From positions 45,351 through 109,350 of the forward strand of contig JAQGJP010000020.1 in NCBI GenBank assembly GCA_028290545.1: a stretch of DNA of 64,000 nt. Reading direction: 5' to 3'. The translations under genes were made by a program, and so were the position numbers. Of the stretch, positions 1 through 10,681 are shown piece after piece. Every line of letters begins with the position of its first letter. Positions within the stretch are counted from its first letter, which is position 1. The DNA comes from Rhizobium sp. (GTDB taxonomy: Bacteria > Pseudomonadota > Alphaproteobacteria > Rhizobiales > Rhizobiaceae). The notes under the pieces were generated by a model. The model ran no database searches. It saw only the letters and a program-made list of their open reading frames with translations, and was not told the DNA's origin.

Positions 1-352
1 CTGTCGCCTGATCCACGACCCCCACAACTTCTCCACCGGCGGATTTCTTATGCAGGGCGATCATGGCGCCCCGACTGGTTTGCAGCGATCGGAATGCTTC
101 GCGGGAGGATCTTGCAAGAATAAGCAACTTGCGATGGATATCGGCTTTGGACGCCCCGTCTTGCAGGTTCTCGGCTATGCTCTTGAGCAATTCGAGATCG
201 AATACCCGACCCGAAATCAGCCTGTCCAAATTGTTGACGACGACCGCCGTCTCAACGATGACACTGGCCTCACCGGATCCGGTCCTGCGAAAAATATCTT
301 CAGCCGCTGAAGGAAGATCGACTTGCCGGTGCCGCGCTGTGGACTTTGCCAT
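1..352 (-). CDS. Hypothetical protein, partial (runs off the left edge of the window)
   Basis: Hand-translated minus strand from ATG at 352: MAKSTARHRQVDLPSAAEDIFRRTGSGEASVIVETAVVNNLDRLISGRVFDLELLKSIAENLQDGASKADIHRKLL..., open to the window edge; no family recognised. Confidence 0.5.
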   Translation of the reverse strand, partial: MAKSTARHRQVDLPSAAEDIFRRTGSGEASVIVETAVVVNNLDRLISGRVFDLELLKSIAENLQDGASKADIHRKLLILARSSREAFRSLQTSRGAMIALHKKSAGGEVVGVVDQAT

Positions 353-601
353 ACAGTGAAATTCCTTTATCCGGATGGCTTACCGCCAACTGCCTGAATC
401 CGCAGGCACTCCAGTCTGTAAAGAATAGCGTGCAGGCTTTAATATTACCTGAATCTTATTAACCCAGAGCAGATAGACCTCACCGCTTGCCCGGATATTC
501 CCAGCCAACTCAATCAGCGGGAAAGAATCCTCTTCAAATTTCGGCCGATATGGGATAGAGCCCGTGCCCGGAAGTGAAAGTCCATCCGAAAGGTATGATC
601 C

Positions 602-1207
602 ATGGATAAGTTCAATACGCTGACCGGCATAGCCGCACCGTACCCCGTCATCAATATCGACACGGATATGATCATTCCGAAGGATTACCTGAAGACAATC
701 AAGCGCACCGGTCTCGGTTCCGGTCTGTTCGCCGAGGCCCGTTATCTGGACGACGGTTCGGAAAATCCCGATTTCATGCTCAACAAGCCGGCCTACCGCC
801 ATTCGCAGATCCTGGTTGCGGGCGACAATTTCGGCTGCGGCTCGTCGCGCGAGCACGCGCCCTGGGCACTTCTCGACTTCGGCATCCGTTGCGTCATTTC
901 CACCAGCTTCGCCGATATTTTCTACAACAACTGTTTCAAGAACGGCATCCTGCCGATCGTCGTCAAGCCGGACGAACTCGAAAAACTGCTCGACGACGCC
1001 AGCCGCGGGTCGAACGCCACGCTGACCGTCGATCTCGAAACGCAGGAAATCAAGGGTCCCGACGGCGGCACAATCAAGTTCGAAATCGACGCGTTCAAGA
1101 AGCATTGCCTGCTGAACGGCCTCGACGACATCGGCCTGACGCTGGAAAAGGCATCGGCAATCGACGCCTTCGAGAAGAAGAACGCCACGACCCATCCCTG
1201 GGCTTGA
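602..1207 (+). CDS. leuD: 3-isopropylmalate dehydratase small subunit
   Basis: [31 protein letters not shown]...[13 protein letters not shown] motif typical of LeuD. Confidence 0.97.
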   Translation: MDKFNTLTGIAAPYPVINIDTDMIIPKDYLKTIKRTGLGSGLFAEARYLDDGSENPDFMLNKPAYRHSQILVAGDNFGCGSSREHAPWALLDFGIRCVISTSFADIFYNNCFKNGILPIVVKPDELEKLLDDASRGSNATLTVDLETQEIKGPDGGTIKFEIDAFKKHCLLNGLDDIGLTLEKASAIDAFEKKNATTHPWA

Positions 1208-1233
1208 TCACGTTTCCTCAATTGCAAAAGCAG

Positions 1234-1258
1234 CGGCCCGGACTCCGGGCCGTTTGTT
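1234..1258 (+). terminator. Rho-independent terminator-like hairpin after leuD
   Basis: CGGCCCGG-ACT-CCGGGCCG followed by TTTGTT. Confidence 0.6.
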
Positions 1259-1265
1259 GGTGAAA

Positions 1266-1691
1266 TCAGGCCGTCGCCGTCGCTTCGATCGCCTCGATAT
1301 CGTCATCCGAGAGGCCGAAATGATGGCCGATCTCGTGAATCAGCACGTGGCTGATGATGTCGCCGAGCGTCTCTTCATTCTCCGACCAGTAGTCGAGAAT
1401 GGGCCGCCGGAAGAGCGAGATCCTGTTGGGGAATTCACCGGTTTCGACCGAAAACCGTTCGGTAACGCCGCGGCCTTCGAACAATCCAAGCAGATCAAAC
1501 GGGGTCTCCAGCGCCATGTCTTCGAAGACGTCATCGTCGGGGAAATCGGAAATCTCGATGATCAGGTCCTGGCAGAGCGCGCGAAAATCCTCCGGCAACT
1601 GGCCATAGGCCTCCCGTGCCAGTTGCTCTATTGCTTCCAGCGACGGGGAATAACTGTCGCGCCACTCATCTGTCCGGTCAATACTCGCCAT
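1266..1691 (-). CDS. Zincin-like metallopeptidase family protein
   Basis: MASIDRTDEWRDSYSPSLEAIEQLAREAYGQLPEDFRAL...HVLIHEIGHHFGLSDDDIEAIE; HEXXH motif. Start moved to ATG at 1691. Confidence 0.85.
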   Translation of the reverse strand: MASIDRTDEWRDSYSPSLEAIEQLAREAYGQLPEDFRALCQDLIIEISDFPDDDVFEDMALETPFDLLGLFEGRGVTERFSVETGEFPNRISLFRRPILDYWSENEETLGDIISHVLIHEIGHHFGLSDDDIEAIEATATA

Positions 1692-1768
1692 GATCTCTCC
1701 TGTCGGCCCTATATAGAGTCTCCGTTGATCTTTTGCGAGCGAGAAAAACACTGGTGTCAGCGCGTGTT

Positions 1769-2190
1769 TGAAACGATGTCGAAATCGAAGAGCTTACCGG
1801 CAACTGGTTCCCGCCACGCGCTGAAATGCCACCATTCGCGATGGTAATTGCGAAAGCCGCGACCATGCTGTCGACCAGCAGGATGCGGTTGGCTTTGGCG
1901 GGGGCGGAGACGTGGCGAGTGGCGAGTGGCGAGTGGCGAGTGGCGGCATGTGCGAGTGGATCGAAGAAATCAAACCCGATTCCCATCTGCACGGGTTGCT
2001 TCTCGCCGTGCCTGACGACAGTCAGGTCGATCGTGCCGCCCGCCTGGAAATCGGCCTGCACAAGGGCCAACGCCTTGGCGGCCTTACCGACGCATCTGCG
2101 GCGCGAAGCGCGGAATCGGCACATGGGAAAAATTGTCGGATCCCGCATAGCGCATCTCCCGCGCGATCGAAGATCCGAGGCCGATGCAAG
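1769..2190 (-). pseudogene. Decayed VanX-type D-alanyl-D-alanine dipeptidase (M15 family)
   Basis: Minus-strand fragments in different frames: MRYAGSDNFSHVPIPRFAPQMRR (N-term-like), ALALVQADFQA/GGTIDLTVV...MGIGFDFFDPLAH...SAPAKANRILLVDSMVAA (core), FRNYHREWWHFSAWREPVAGKLFDFDIV (C-term, HREWWHF); frame breaks between them. Confidence 0.75.
1912..1945. repeat. 7-bp tandem repeat (GTGGCGA) x ~4.9
   Basis: gtggcga gtggcga gtggcga gtggcga gtggcg read directly. Confidence 0.95.
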
Positions 2191-2254
2191 CGAGTAAAAT
2201 GTCAAACGAGTATACCGGCCACCAGAGCGGTGGCCGATCGCAGAATTACCGGCA

Positions 2255-2512
2255 TCAGACGCGGCGGACCAGCCTGACCAGGAGCAGCAGGATGACGGCG
2301 CCGATCGTCGCGGAAATGATCGGTCCGACCCATGCGCCGCCGCCGACGTTAAATCCGAGGCGCGGAAACAGGAAACCGGCAATGAATGCCCCGACGATGC
2401 CGACGACTATATTGCCGAGCAGGCCAAAACCATAGCCCTTGACAATCAGGCCCGCGAGCCAGCCGGCGATGGCGCCAATAACCAGGAAAATAAGAAGACT
2501 TTCGATGCCCAT
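2255..2512 (-). CDS. GlsB/YeaQ/YmgE family stress response membrane protein
   Basis: MGIESLLIFLVIGAIAGWLAGLIVKGYGFGLLGNIVVGIVGAFIAGFLFPRLG; Gly-rich transmembrane pattern of the family. Confidence 0.9.
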   Translation of the reverse strand: MGIESLLIFLVIGAIAGWLAGLIVKGYGFGLLGNIVVGIVGAFIAGFLFPRLGFNVGGGAWVGPIISATIGAVILLLLVRLVRRV

Positions 2513-2559
2513 ACTAGACCCCTTTAATGTCGCCGTCCGATGCAGACAACGCATGCATC

Positions 2560-2584
2560 AACGCCGCCGAAGGCTTGTTGTTCC
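2560..2584 (-). promoter_or_regulatory. EcfG-type (general stress response sigma) promoter
   Basis: Minus strand GGAAC-AACAAGCCTTCGGCGG(16)-CGTT, 48 nt upstream of the GlsB-family start. Confidence 0.7.
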
Positions 2585-2716
2585 CTCAGCGGCATCACAC
2601 CCTCCTTCCGGAGGCCTGTCAAACCGAATTCACCGAGAAATCGATGCAAATCCGGCAGATGATTGTAAGGCAGCGCATTCGCAGGCTATAAGCGATACAT
2701 CGATCGTGAGGTTTTT

Positions 2717-3556
2717 ATGAATACCATTCCGTCTGATGTGAAAACACTTTCCGTGAAGGGCCAGGATTTCGACTATCTGGATCTTGGCTCCGGCCGGCCG
2801 GTGATTTTCATGCACGGCGTGCTCGGCGATCTCAGGACCTTTACCCCACATGCCGAAATGCTGTCCGATCGCTACCGCACCATCACCTACACGCAGCGGT
2901 ATTTCGGAAATCGTGCCTGGCCCGAAGGCGGCCCGCCCTTCGGTATCGAAACCCATGCCGAGGATCTCGTCGGCTTCGTGGAGGCTCTGGGCATCGGTCC
3001 CGTGTTTCTCGTCGCCTGGTCCTATGCCGGACATGCGGGGTTGCGGGCCGCGCAGATCAGGCCGGATCTTTTCCGGGCGATGTTCGTCTATGAAACCGGC
3101 TTTCAGACTTTCCTGACGGACCCGGCCGAGATCGCCGCCTTCAAGGCCGATCTCGAATTGATGTTCGGCCCGGTATTTGCCGCCGTCAACGCAGGCGACA
3201 ATGAAAAGGCGGCGCGATTGCTCGTCAATGCATCGGCGCAGGATGAATATTATTTTGAAAGCCGAACCGAATTGCAGATGCAGGTCGAACTCGAAAACGC
3301 TGCCATGATGCCGAAATTGCTTGCGCAAACCCCGCCCCCGCGCATCACGACGGATGATCTGACGGCGCTCCAGGTGCCGATCAGCATTGCCTGCGGGGCA
3401 AAGTCACGCCCCTCCTACAAGCTCGTTTCGGAAGCCGCGATGCGGATCCTGCCCGGCCCGCACTATATGATCCCCGGAGTCAACCACTTCTGGCCGGACG
3501 CCGAGCCCAACGCATTCAGCGGTTTCGTCGGCGAATGGCTGGACGCACAGGCCTGA
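2717..3556 (+). CDS. Alpha/beta hydrolase
   Basis: VIFMHGVLGD oxyanion-type motif, VAWSYAGHAG nucleophile elbow, C-terminal GVNHFWP. Confidence 0.85.
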   Translation: MNTIPSDVKTLSVKGQDFDYLDLGSGRPVIFMHGVLGDLRTFTPHAEMLSDRYRTITYTQRYFGNRAWPEGGPPFGIETHAEDLVGFVEALGIGPVFLVAWSYAGHAGLRAAQIRPDLFRAMFVYETGFQTFLTDPAEIAAFKADLELMFGPVFAAVNAGDNEKAARLLVNASAQDEYYFESRTELQMQVELENAAMMPKLLAQTPPPRITTDDLTALQVPISIACGAKSRPSYKLVSEAAMRILPGPHYMIPGVNHFWPDAEPNAFSGFVGEWLDAQA

Positions 3557-3571
3557 TTCCAAGCACCACTA

Positions 3572-4861
3572 TCAAACGATGCCGCCGCCGAGACTGGTGA
3601 CTGCCGGCCGCTCGGCGGCAACCTTGGCGCGATAGCCGGCGGCGCGGTATGCGCCGAGCGGATTGATCGCACCGCCCGCCTCCAGCCGCGCCATGGCGAG
3701 GATCGGCTCGACATCGGTCCGGAAGGCGGTTTTCAGCGTTTCGGATGCCATCAGCGCATCGTTGCCCTCCTGATAGCCGGACAGTGCATCGCGATCGACG
3801 ATCAGCGCCGACGCATAGGCGCGGCAGACTTCCATCGCCGAATTCATCAGGCTTTCGATCGGATCGGTGACATTGTGGCTCTGGTCGAGCATGTGGGCGG
3901 GATCGAAGCCATCGGCCTCCGAAAGTTCGGCATCGGCGAGTTCGTTGAACACCAGGAACAGGCGATAGGGATCAATGGCGCCGGTATCGAGATCGTCGTC
4001 ACCATATTTCGAATCGTTAAAATGGAAGCCGCCGAGCTTCCTGAACTGGATGAGCCGAGCGACGATCATTTCAATATTGACGTTCGCCGCGTGATGTCCG
4101 AGATCGACGAGGCAATGGGCTTTCGGCCCGAGCTCCTGCGCGATCAGATAGTTCGTGCCCCAATCCTGCACCACCGTCGAATAGAAGGCCGGCTCGAACA
4201 TCTTGTGCTCGGAAAAGATCCGCCAGTCGTCCGGCAGCGATTTGTAGATCGTCTTCATCGCCTCGAGATAGCGCTCGAAACTGCGGGTGAAATGGCTCTG
4301 GCCGGGGAAATTCGAACCGTCGCCGATCCACACCGTCAGCGCTTTCGAGCCCAGCGCCTTGCCGATCTGGATACATTCGATGTTGTGTTCGATCGCCTGT
4401 TGCCGCGTCGCGGCATCGGCATGCGAAAGCGAGCCGAACTTGTAGGAAAGCTCCTGGCCGGCCTGGTCCTGGAAAGTGTTGGAATTCATCGCATCGAAGC
4501 CGAGGCCGAGCGCGTCGCCCTTCTGCTTCAGCTCCTTCAGATCCACAACCTTGTCCCAAGGGATATGCAGCGAGACGGTCGGCGTTGCCCGCGTCAATTG
4601 CTGGATGACGGCACAATCTTCGAGCTTGTCGAAGATGTTGCGCGGCTCGCCCTTGCCGGGAAAGCGAGCAAAACGCGTGCCGCCTGTGCCGACGCCCCAG
4701 GAGGGAACGGCGACCCCATAGGCGGAAACCTTGTCCTTGACCCAGCCGATGTCGATGCCCCGGCGTGAAAGCTGCTCGCCAAGATGATCGTAATCGGCTT
4801 CTAGCGCTGCATGGGCTTTTTCGTTCCCGGCATCGATCACGTCAGTGGAAATCATCGTCAT
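3572..4861 (-). CDS. rhaI: L-rhamnose catabolism isomerase
   Basis: 429 aa; IDIGWVKDKVSAYGVAVPSWGVGTGGTRFARFPGKGEPRNIFDKLEDCAVI; adjacent to rhaD. Confidence 0.92.
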   Translation of the reverse strand: MTMISTDVIDAGNEKAHAALEADYDHLGEQLSRRGIDIGWVKDKVSAYGVAVPSWGVGTGGTRFARFPGKGEPRNIFDKLEDCAVIQQLTRATPTVSLHIPWDKVVDLKELKQKGDALGLGFDAMNSNTFQDQAGQELSYKFGSLSHADAATRQQAIEHNIECIQIGKALGSKALTVWIGDGSNFPGQSHFTRSFERYLEAMKTIYKSLPDDWRIFSEHKMFEPAFYSTVVQDWGTNYLIAQELGPKAHCLVDLGHHAANVNIEMIVARLIQFRKLGGFHFNDSKYGDDDLDTGAIDPYRLFLVFNELADAELSEADGFDPAHMLDQSHNVTDPIESLMNSAMEVCRAYASALIVDRDALSGYQEGNDALMASETLKTAFRTDVEPILAMARLEAGGAINPLGAYRAAGYRAKVAAERPAVTSLGGGIV

Positions 4862-4881
4862 TTCGTCTCTCCCACAAAAGA

Positions 4882-6981
4882 TCAGCGCGTGAATGCCTGG
4901 GCATTGCCGGCATCGACATTCAGAATATTGCCGGTGGATTTGGCCGAAGCCGGCGAGGCGAAGAAGTAGATGCCTTCGGCGATATCCTCGGGAAAGACCG
5001 AAAGCTTCAGCATCGAGCGGGCGCGATAATGCGCTTCGAGATCATCTGTCGACATATTGTAGGCCGCCGCGCGCTGTTCCTTCCACTCACCGCTCCAGAT
5101 CTTCGATCCGCGCAGCACGGCGTCCGGATTGACGGTATTGACGCGGATGCCTTTTTCCGCGCCTTCCAGCGCCAGGCAGCGGGCAAGATGGATCTCGGCG
5201 GCCTTTGCCGTGCAATAGGCAGAGGCATTGACCGAAGCGGCGAGACCGTTCTTGGAGGCGACGAAGACGATGTTGCCGCCGATCTTCTGGGTTTCGAACA
5301 ACCGGAATGCTTCGCGCGATACCAGGAAATAGCCCTTGGCAAGGATGTCCATGTTCTTGTCCCAGAGCGCCAGCGTCGTCTCGCTGATGGGAGCGGCGGA
5401 AGCAAGCCCGGCATTCGACACCAGGATATCGAGGCCGCCGAATTCCGCCACCGCATCGGCAAATCCCATGATGACCGCGTCTTCGCTGGTGACATTGATC
5501 AGTGCCGAGCGGACCTGATCGGCGCCGAAGCGCTTGGAGAAATCCTCGCTGGCTGCTTCCAGTGCGCCAGCATCGATATCGGCGAGCACCACGCAGGCGC
5601 CCTCTTTCAGGAAGCGTTCAGCCGTCGCCCGGCCGATGCCGCCGGCGCCACCGGTGATCAAGGCGACCTTGCCGGCCAGCGACTTGGGCTTCGGCATGCG
5701 TTGCAGCTTGGCTTCCTCCAACAACCAGTATTCGATGTCGAAGGCTTCCTGTTCGGGCAGGCCCATATAGGTGGAGACCGAGGACGAGCCACGCATGACG
5801 TTGATGGCGTTGACGTAGAACTCACCAGAAATCCGCGCCGTCGCCTTGTCCTTGGCGAATGTGATCATGCCGACGCCGGGTATCAGATAGACGACCGCGT
5901 TGGGATCGCGGATGCCGGGCGAATTGTCATGCCTGCAGCGCTGATAATAGGCCTTGTAATCGTCGCGATAGACGGAAATTGCAGCGTCGAGACCGGCCAG
6001 CGTGCCGTCGATATCCGGGTTCGATGGATCGAAATCGACCACCAGCGGCCGGATCTTGGTGCGCAGGAAATGGTCCGGGCAGGATGTGCCGAGGGCGGCC
6101 AGCGGCGCCAGATTGTTGGACGAAACGAATTCCAGCACCGCCTTGCTGTCATCGAAATGGCCGATCTTCGGCTCAGACGCCGAGATCTTGCCGCGAATGA
6201 CCGGCATCAAGGCACCCGCGATCCTGCGGCGCTCTTCGGCATCGAGCGGACGGTATCTGTCGCCGCCGAACACCCGGCCCGAAATACTTTTCTCGAACCA
6301 GGCAATGGCGGTGTTGATGATCTCGATCGTGGTCAGATAGCTCTCTTCGGCCGTCTCGCCCCAGGTGAAAAGCCCATGGCTTTCGAGCACGACGCCGCGT
6401 GCCGTCGGGTTTTCCACGCAGAACTTTCCAAGCCAGAGGCCCAACTCGAACCCCGGCCGCTTCCATGACAGCCAGCCGATCTCTCCGCCGAATATCTGTT
6501 GCGTCAATTCCTTCGAATTCTTCGACGCGGCAATGGCGATGATCGCATCCGGATGCATGTGATCGACATGCGGCTTTGGAACATAGGCATGCAGCGGCGT
6601 GTCGATCGAGGCGGCGCGCGGGTTGAGGTTGAAGGTGCAATGCGTGAGGTAATCCACCATTTCGTCTTCATAGGCAACGCCGCGATAGATGCCCTTGAGC
6701 GCCCTGAGCTTGCCCATGTAGAGCGTCGCGAAACCATCGCGGTTCATCGAGCCGAGGTCACCGCCCGAACCCTTGACCCAGAGCACCTCCACCATCTGCC
6801 CCGTCAGCGGATCCTTTTCCATCACCTTGGCCGATGTATTGCCGCCGCCGTAATTGGTGATCCGCTTGTCGGACCCGAGAAGATTGGAACGATAGATCAG
6901 ACGCTCGGATTCGCTCATGCCATCGGCACGGGCTTTATCCCACAGGTTTGCAAGGCGTGCGCCCTTTTGCTCGTCAGCCAT
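4882..6981 (-). CDS. rhaD: Bifunctional rhamnulose-1-phosphate aldolase / short-chain dehydrogenase
   Basis: N-terminal class II aldolase region (HMHPDAIIAIAAS), C-terminal SDR (KVALITGGAGGIGRATAERF...YCTAKAAE). Start moved to MADEQKGARL at 6981. Confidence 0.93.
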   Translation of the reverse strand: MADEQKGARLANLWDKARADGMSESERLIYRSNLLGSDKRITNYGGGNTSAKVMEKDPLTGQMVEVLWVKGSGGDLGSMNRDGFATLYMGKLRALKGIYRGVAYEDEMVDYLTHCTFNLNPRAASIDTPLHAYVPKPHVDHMHPDAIIAIAASKNSKELTQQIFGGEIGWLSWKRPGFELGLWLGKFCVENPTARGVVLESHGLFTWGETAEESYLTTIEIINTAIAWFEKSISGRVFGGDRYRPLDAEERRRIAGALMPVIRGKISASEPKIGHFDDSKAVLEFVSSNNLAPLAALGTSCPDHFLRTKIRPLVVDFDPSNPDIDGTLAGLDAAISVYRDDYKAYYQRCRHDNSPGIRDPNAVVYLIPGVGMITFAKDKATARISGEFYVNAINVMRGSSSVSTYMGLPEQEAFDIEYWLLEEAKLQRMPKPKSLAGKVALITGGAGGIGRATAERFLKEGACVVLADIDAGALEAASEDFSKRFGADQVRSALINVTSEDAVIMGFADAVAEFGGLDILVSNAGLASAAPISETTLALWDKNMDILAKGYFLVSREAFRLFETQKIGGNIVFVASKNGLAASVNASAYCTAKAAEIHLARCLALEGAEKGIRVNTVNPDAVLRGSKIWSGEWKEQRAAAYNMSTDDLEAHYRARSMLKLSVFPEDIAEGIYFFASPASAKSTGNILNVDAGNAQAFTR

Positions 6982-7060
6982 GATGTCCTCCCGGCATTTC
7001 GTCCGCAGCGTGAGCGCGGTTAACTTGTTGGGTCGACAAATCACACGGATATACCGGCAT

Positions 7061-7133
7061 TGTCAATCACAAATGATCATTTTCAATCATATTGCGCTGC
7101 ACAATGAAATATTATGATCAGATGTGATTGACA
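7061..7133. promoter_or_regulatory. Candidate RhaR operator: 21-bp inverted repeat in the rhaD/rhaR divergent promoter region
   Basis: TGTCAATCACAAATGATCATT (7061-7081) and TATGATCAGATGTGATTGACA (7113-7133); 18/21 inverted match; each arm carries an outward-facing TTGACA. Confidence 0.65.
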
Positions 7134-7175
7134 CTGCGTGAAATTGATGGAACGATTAAGACAACGGGAGAGACA

Positions 7176-7985
7176 ATGCACGAGAAAGAACGCCATAGGA
7201 TCATTGTATCCGCGATTCAGGAAAAGCCGGTGGTGACCGTTCCCGAACTCGTGGAATTGACCGGCAGTTCGGAAGCGACGATCCGGCGCGATATCGCCGC
7301 CCTGCATGTCCAGAAGAAATTACGCCGGGTGCGCGGCGGCGCCGAAGCGCTGCATCCGCCGCAGTTCGTCGGCCTTGCCGGCCGTCCGTTTTCCGTCAAT
7401 GAAACGATCAACAGCCGCCAGAAGCAATCAATTGCCCGCGAAGCCGTGGCGCTTTGCGAGGATGGCGACGCGATCATCGTCAATGGCGGCACGACGACGT
7501 TCCAGATGGTGCATTTCCTGACCAATCGCCGCCTGCAGGTATTCACCAATTCGTTTCCGATCGCCGAGCACCTGCTCAAGCATTCCAAGAACACGGTGAT
7601 GCTGTCGGGCGGCGTGATCTATCGCGAGCAGAACATCATTCTCTCGCCATTCGAGAACGACGTGACGCGCAATTTCTTTGCGCAACGGATGTTCATGGGT
7701 GCGCAGGGGCTCGGTCCGCTCGGGCTGATGGAGGCCGATCCGCTGCTGATCCAGGCCGAACAAAAGCTCATCGACCAGGCCGACGACCTGATCGTGCTGG
7801 TCGATTCTTCGAAATTCAGCAAGCGCTCCAGCCTCATTCTCTGCGGGCTGAAGCGCATCGCCACCGTGATTACCGATTCCGGCATCGAGGACAGACACGC
7901 CGCGATGCTTGAAAATGCCGGGGTCAGGCTCATCGTTGCCGGACCACAGGACATGAAGACCGAGAAAATATCCGCATCATCCTAA
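7176..7985 (+). CDS. rhaR: DeoR/GlpR family transcriptional regulator of rhamnose genes
   Basis: MHEKERHRIIVSAIQEKPVVTVPELVELTGSSEATIRRDIAALHVQKKLRRVRGGAEA (DeoR HTH); heads the rha operon. Confidence 0.92.
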   Translation: MHEKERHRIIVSAIQEKPVVTVPELVELTGSSEATIRRDIAALHVQKKLRRVRGGAEALHPPQFVGLAGRPFSVNETINSRQKQSIAREAVALCEDGDAIIVNGGTTTFQMVHFLTNRRLQVFTNSFPIAEHLLKHSKNTVMLSGGVIYREQNIILSPFENDVTRNFFAQRMFMGAQGLGPLGLMEADPLLIQAEQKLIDQADDLIVLVDSSKFSKRSSLILCGLKRIATVITDSGIEDRHAAMLENAGVRLIVAGPQDMKTEKISASS

Positions 7986-8032
7986 GGAGGGGATGCTGCG
8001 GATCAGGATTCTGACACCCAAGGGAGGAACAC

Positions 8033-9025
8033 ATGGGTATTCTGAAGAAACTGCTCATCACTGCCGCGATTTCGACCGCGCTGATCGCCAATGTCGCATA
8101 TGCGGAAAACAAGAAGATCGCCATCGTCGTCAAGGCGCTCGGCATCGGCTTTTTCGACGCCGCCAACAAGGGCGCCCAGGAAGCGGCCAAGGAACTCGGC
8201 GACGTCGATATCATCTATACCGGCCCGACCGACACCACGGCCGAAGGCCAGATCGAAGTCATCAACTCGCTGATCGCCCAGAAGGTCGATGCGATCGCCA
8301 TTTCCGCCAACGACCGCGACGCGCTGGTACCGGCGCTGAAAAAGGCCATGGATCGCGGCATCACCGTGATTTCCTGGGATTCGGGCGTGGCGCCCGAAGG
8401 CAGGATGATGCATCTCAACCCTTCGTCCAACGCGCTGATCGGCAATATGTGCGTCAAGATGGCGGCCGACAACCTGCCTGAAGGCGGCGATGTCGCCATC
8501 CTGTCGGCCACTGCGACCGCCACGAACCAGAACACCTGGATCGAGGAAATGAAGAAGGTTCTGCCCAACTACAAGGGCATCAACATCGTCACCACAGTCT
8601 ATGGCGATGACAAGACCGACAAGTCCTATACGGAAACGCAAGGCCTGATCAAAGCCTATCCGAATCTCAAGGCGATCATCGCTCCGACCTCGGTCGGCGT
8701 CGTGGCAGCCGCGCAGGCTGTTGAAGATGCCGGCATGGTCGGCAAGATCAACGTCACAGGCCTCGGCCTTCCCTCGGAAATGGCGGGCCATGTGAAGGCC
8801 GGCTCTTCCAAGTCCTTCGCGATCTGGAACCCGATCGACCTCGGCTATTCCGCCACCATGATCGCCTATAACCTGATGACCGGCAAAGCCAAGGCCGGCC
8901 CCGGCGCGGAAATCCCGATGGGCCGCATGGGCAAGGTCAAGCTCGACGACAACAGCGAAGGCGCGATGGCCGATCCATTCGTCTACGACGCCAAGAATGT
9001 CGAGGAATTCGCCAAGATCTTCTGA
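8033..9025 (+). CDS. rhaS: Rhamnose ABC transporter substrate-binding protein
   Basis: Signal peptide, KKIAIVVKALGIGFFDAANKGAQEAAKELGDVDIIYTGPTDTTAEGQIEVINSLIAQKVDAIAISANDRDAL; gene order. Confidence 0.93.
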   Translation: MGILKKLLITAAISTALIANVAYAENKKIAIVVKALGIGFFDAANKGAQEAAKELGDVDIIYTGPTDTTAEGQIEVINSLIAQKVDAIAISANDRDALVPALKKAMDRGITVISWDSGVAPEGRMMHLNPSSNALIGNMCVKMAADNLPEGGDVAILSATATATNQNTWIEEMKKVLPNYKGINIVTTVYGDDKTDKSYTETQGLIKAYPNLKAIIAPTSVGVVAAAQAVEDAGMVGKINVTGLGLPSEMAGHVKAGSSKSFAIWNPIDLGYSATMIAYNLMTGKAKAGPGAEIPMGRMGKVKLDDNSEGAMADPFVYDAKNVEEFAKIF

Positions 9026-9040
9026 TTGTTGAACACCAAG

Positions 9041-9067
9041 GCCCGATCTCTTGTTGGGAGGTCGGGC
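9041..9067 (+). terminator. Intra-operon hairpin after rhaS (possible attenuator)
   Basis: GCCCGATCTC-TTGTTGG-GAGGTCGGGC; no strong T-tract. Confidence 0.4.
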
Positions 9068-9091
9068 ACTTCTGCGATTGGCGAGGAGGCT

Positions 9092-9107
9092 GCTGCAACG
9101 TTGCAGC
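9092..9107. promoter_or_regulatory. 16-bp perfect palindrome between rhaS and rhaT
   Basis: GCTGCAACGTTGCAGC read directly. Confidence 0.4.
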
Positions 9108-9163
9108 TCCAGCTACCGCCGGTATCATTCAACGCTCATTAGCGGAAGAAGCAAGACGACACC

Positions 9164-10677
<1,514 letters not shown>

Positions 10678-10681
<4 letters not shown>

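Noticed and set aside
380-601. Possible small minus-strand protein (…LPGTGSIPYRPKFEEDSFPLIELAGNIRASGEVYLLWVNK…) left of leuD
   Set aside because: Reads somewhat protein-like but has no convincing start codon or SD outside leuD; not enough support.
4765-6468. 567-aa plus-strand ORF opposite rhaD/rhaI
   Set aside because: Arg/Asp/Gly-rich antisense translation of well-supported CDSs; no family features. Typical long antisense ORF in GC-rich DNA.
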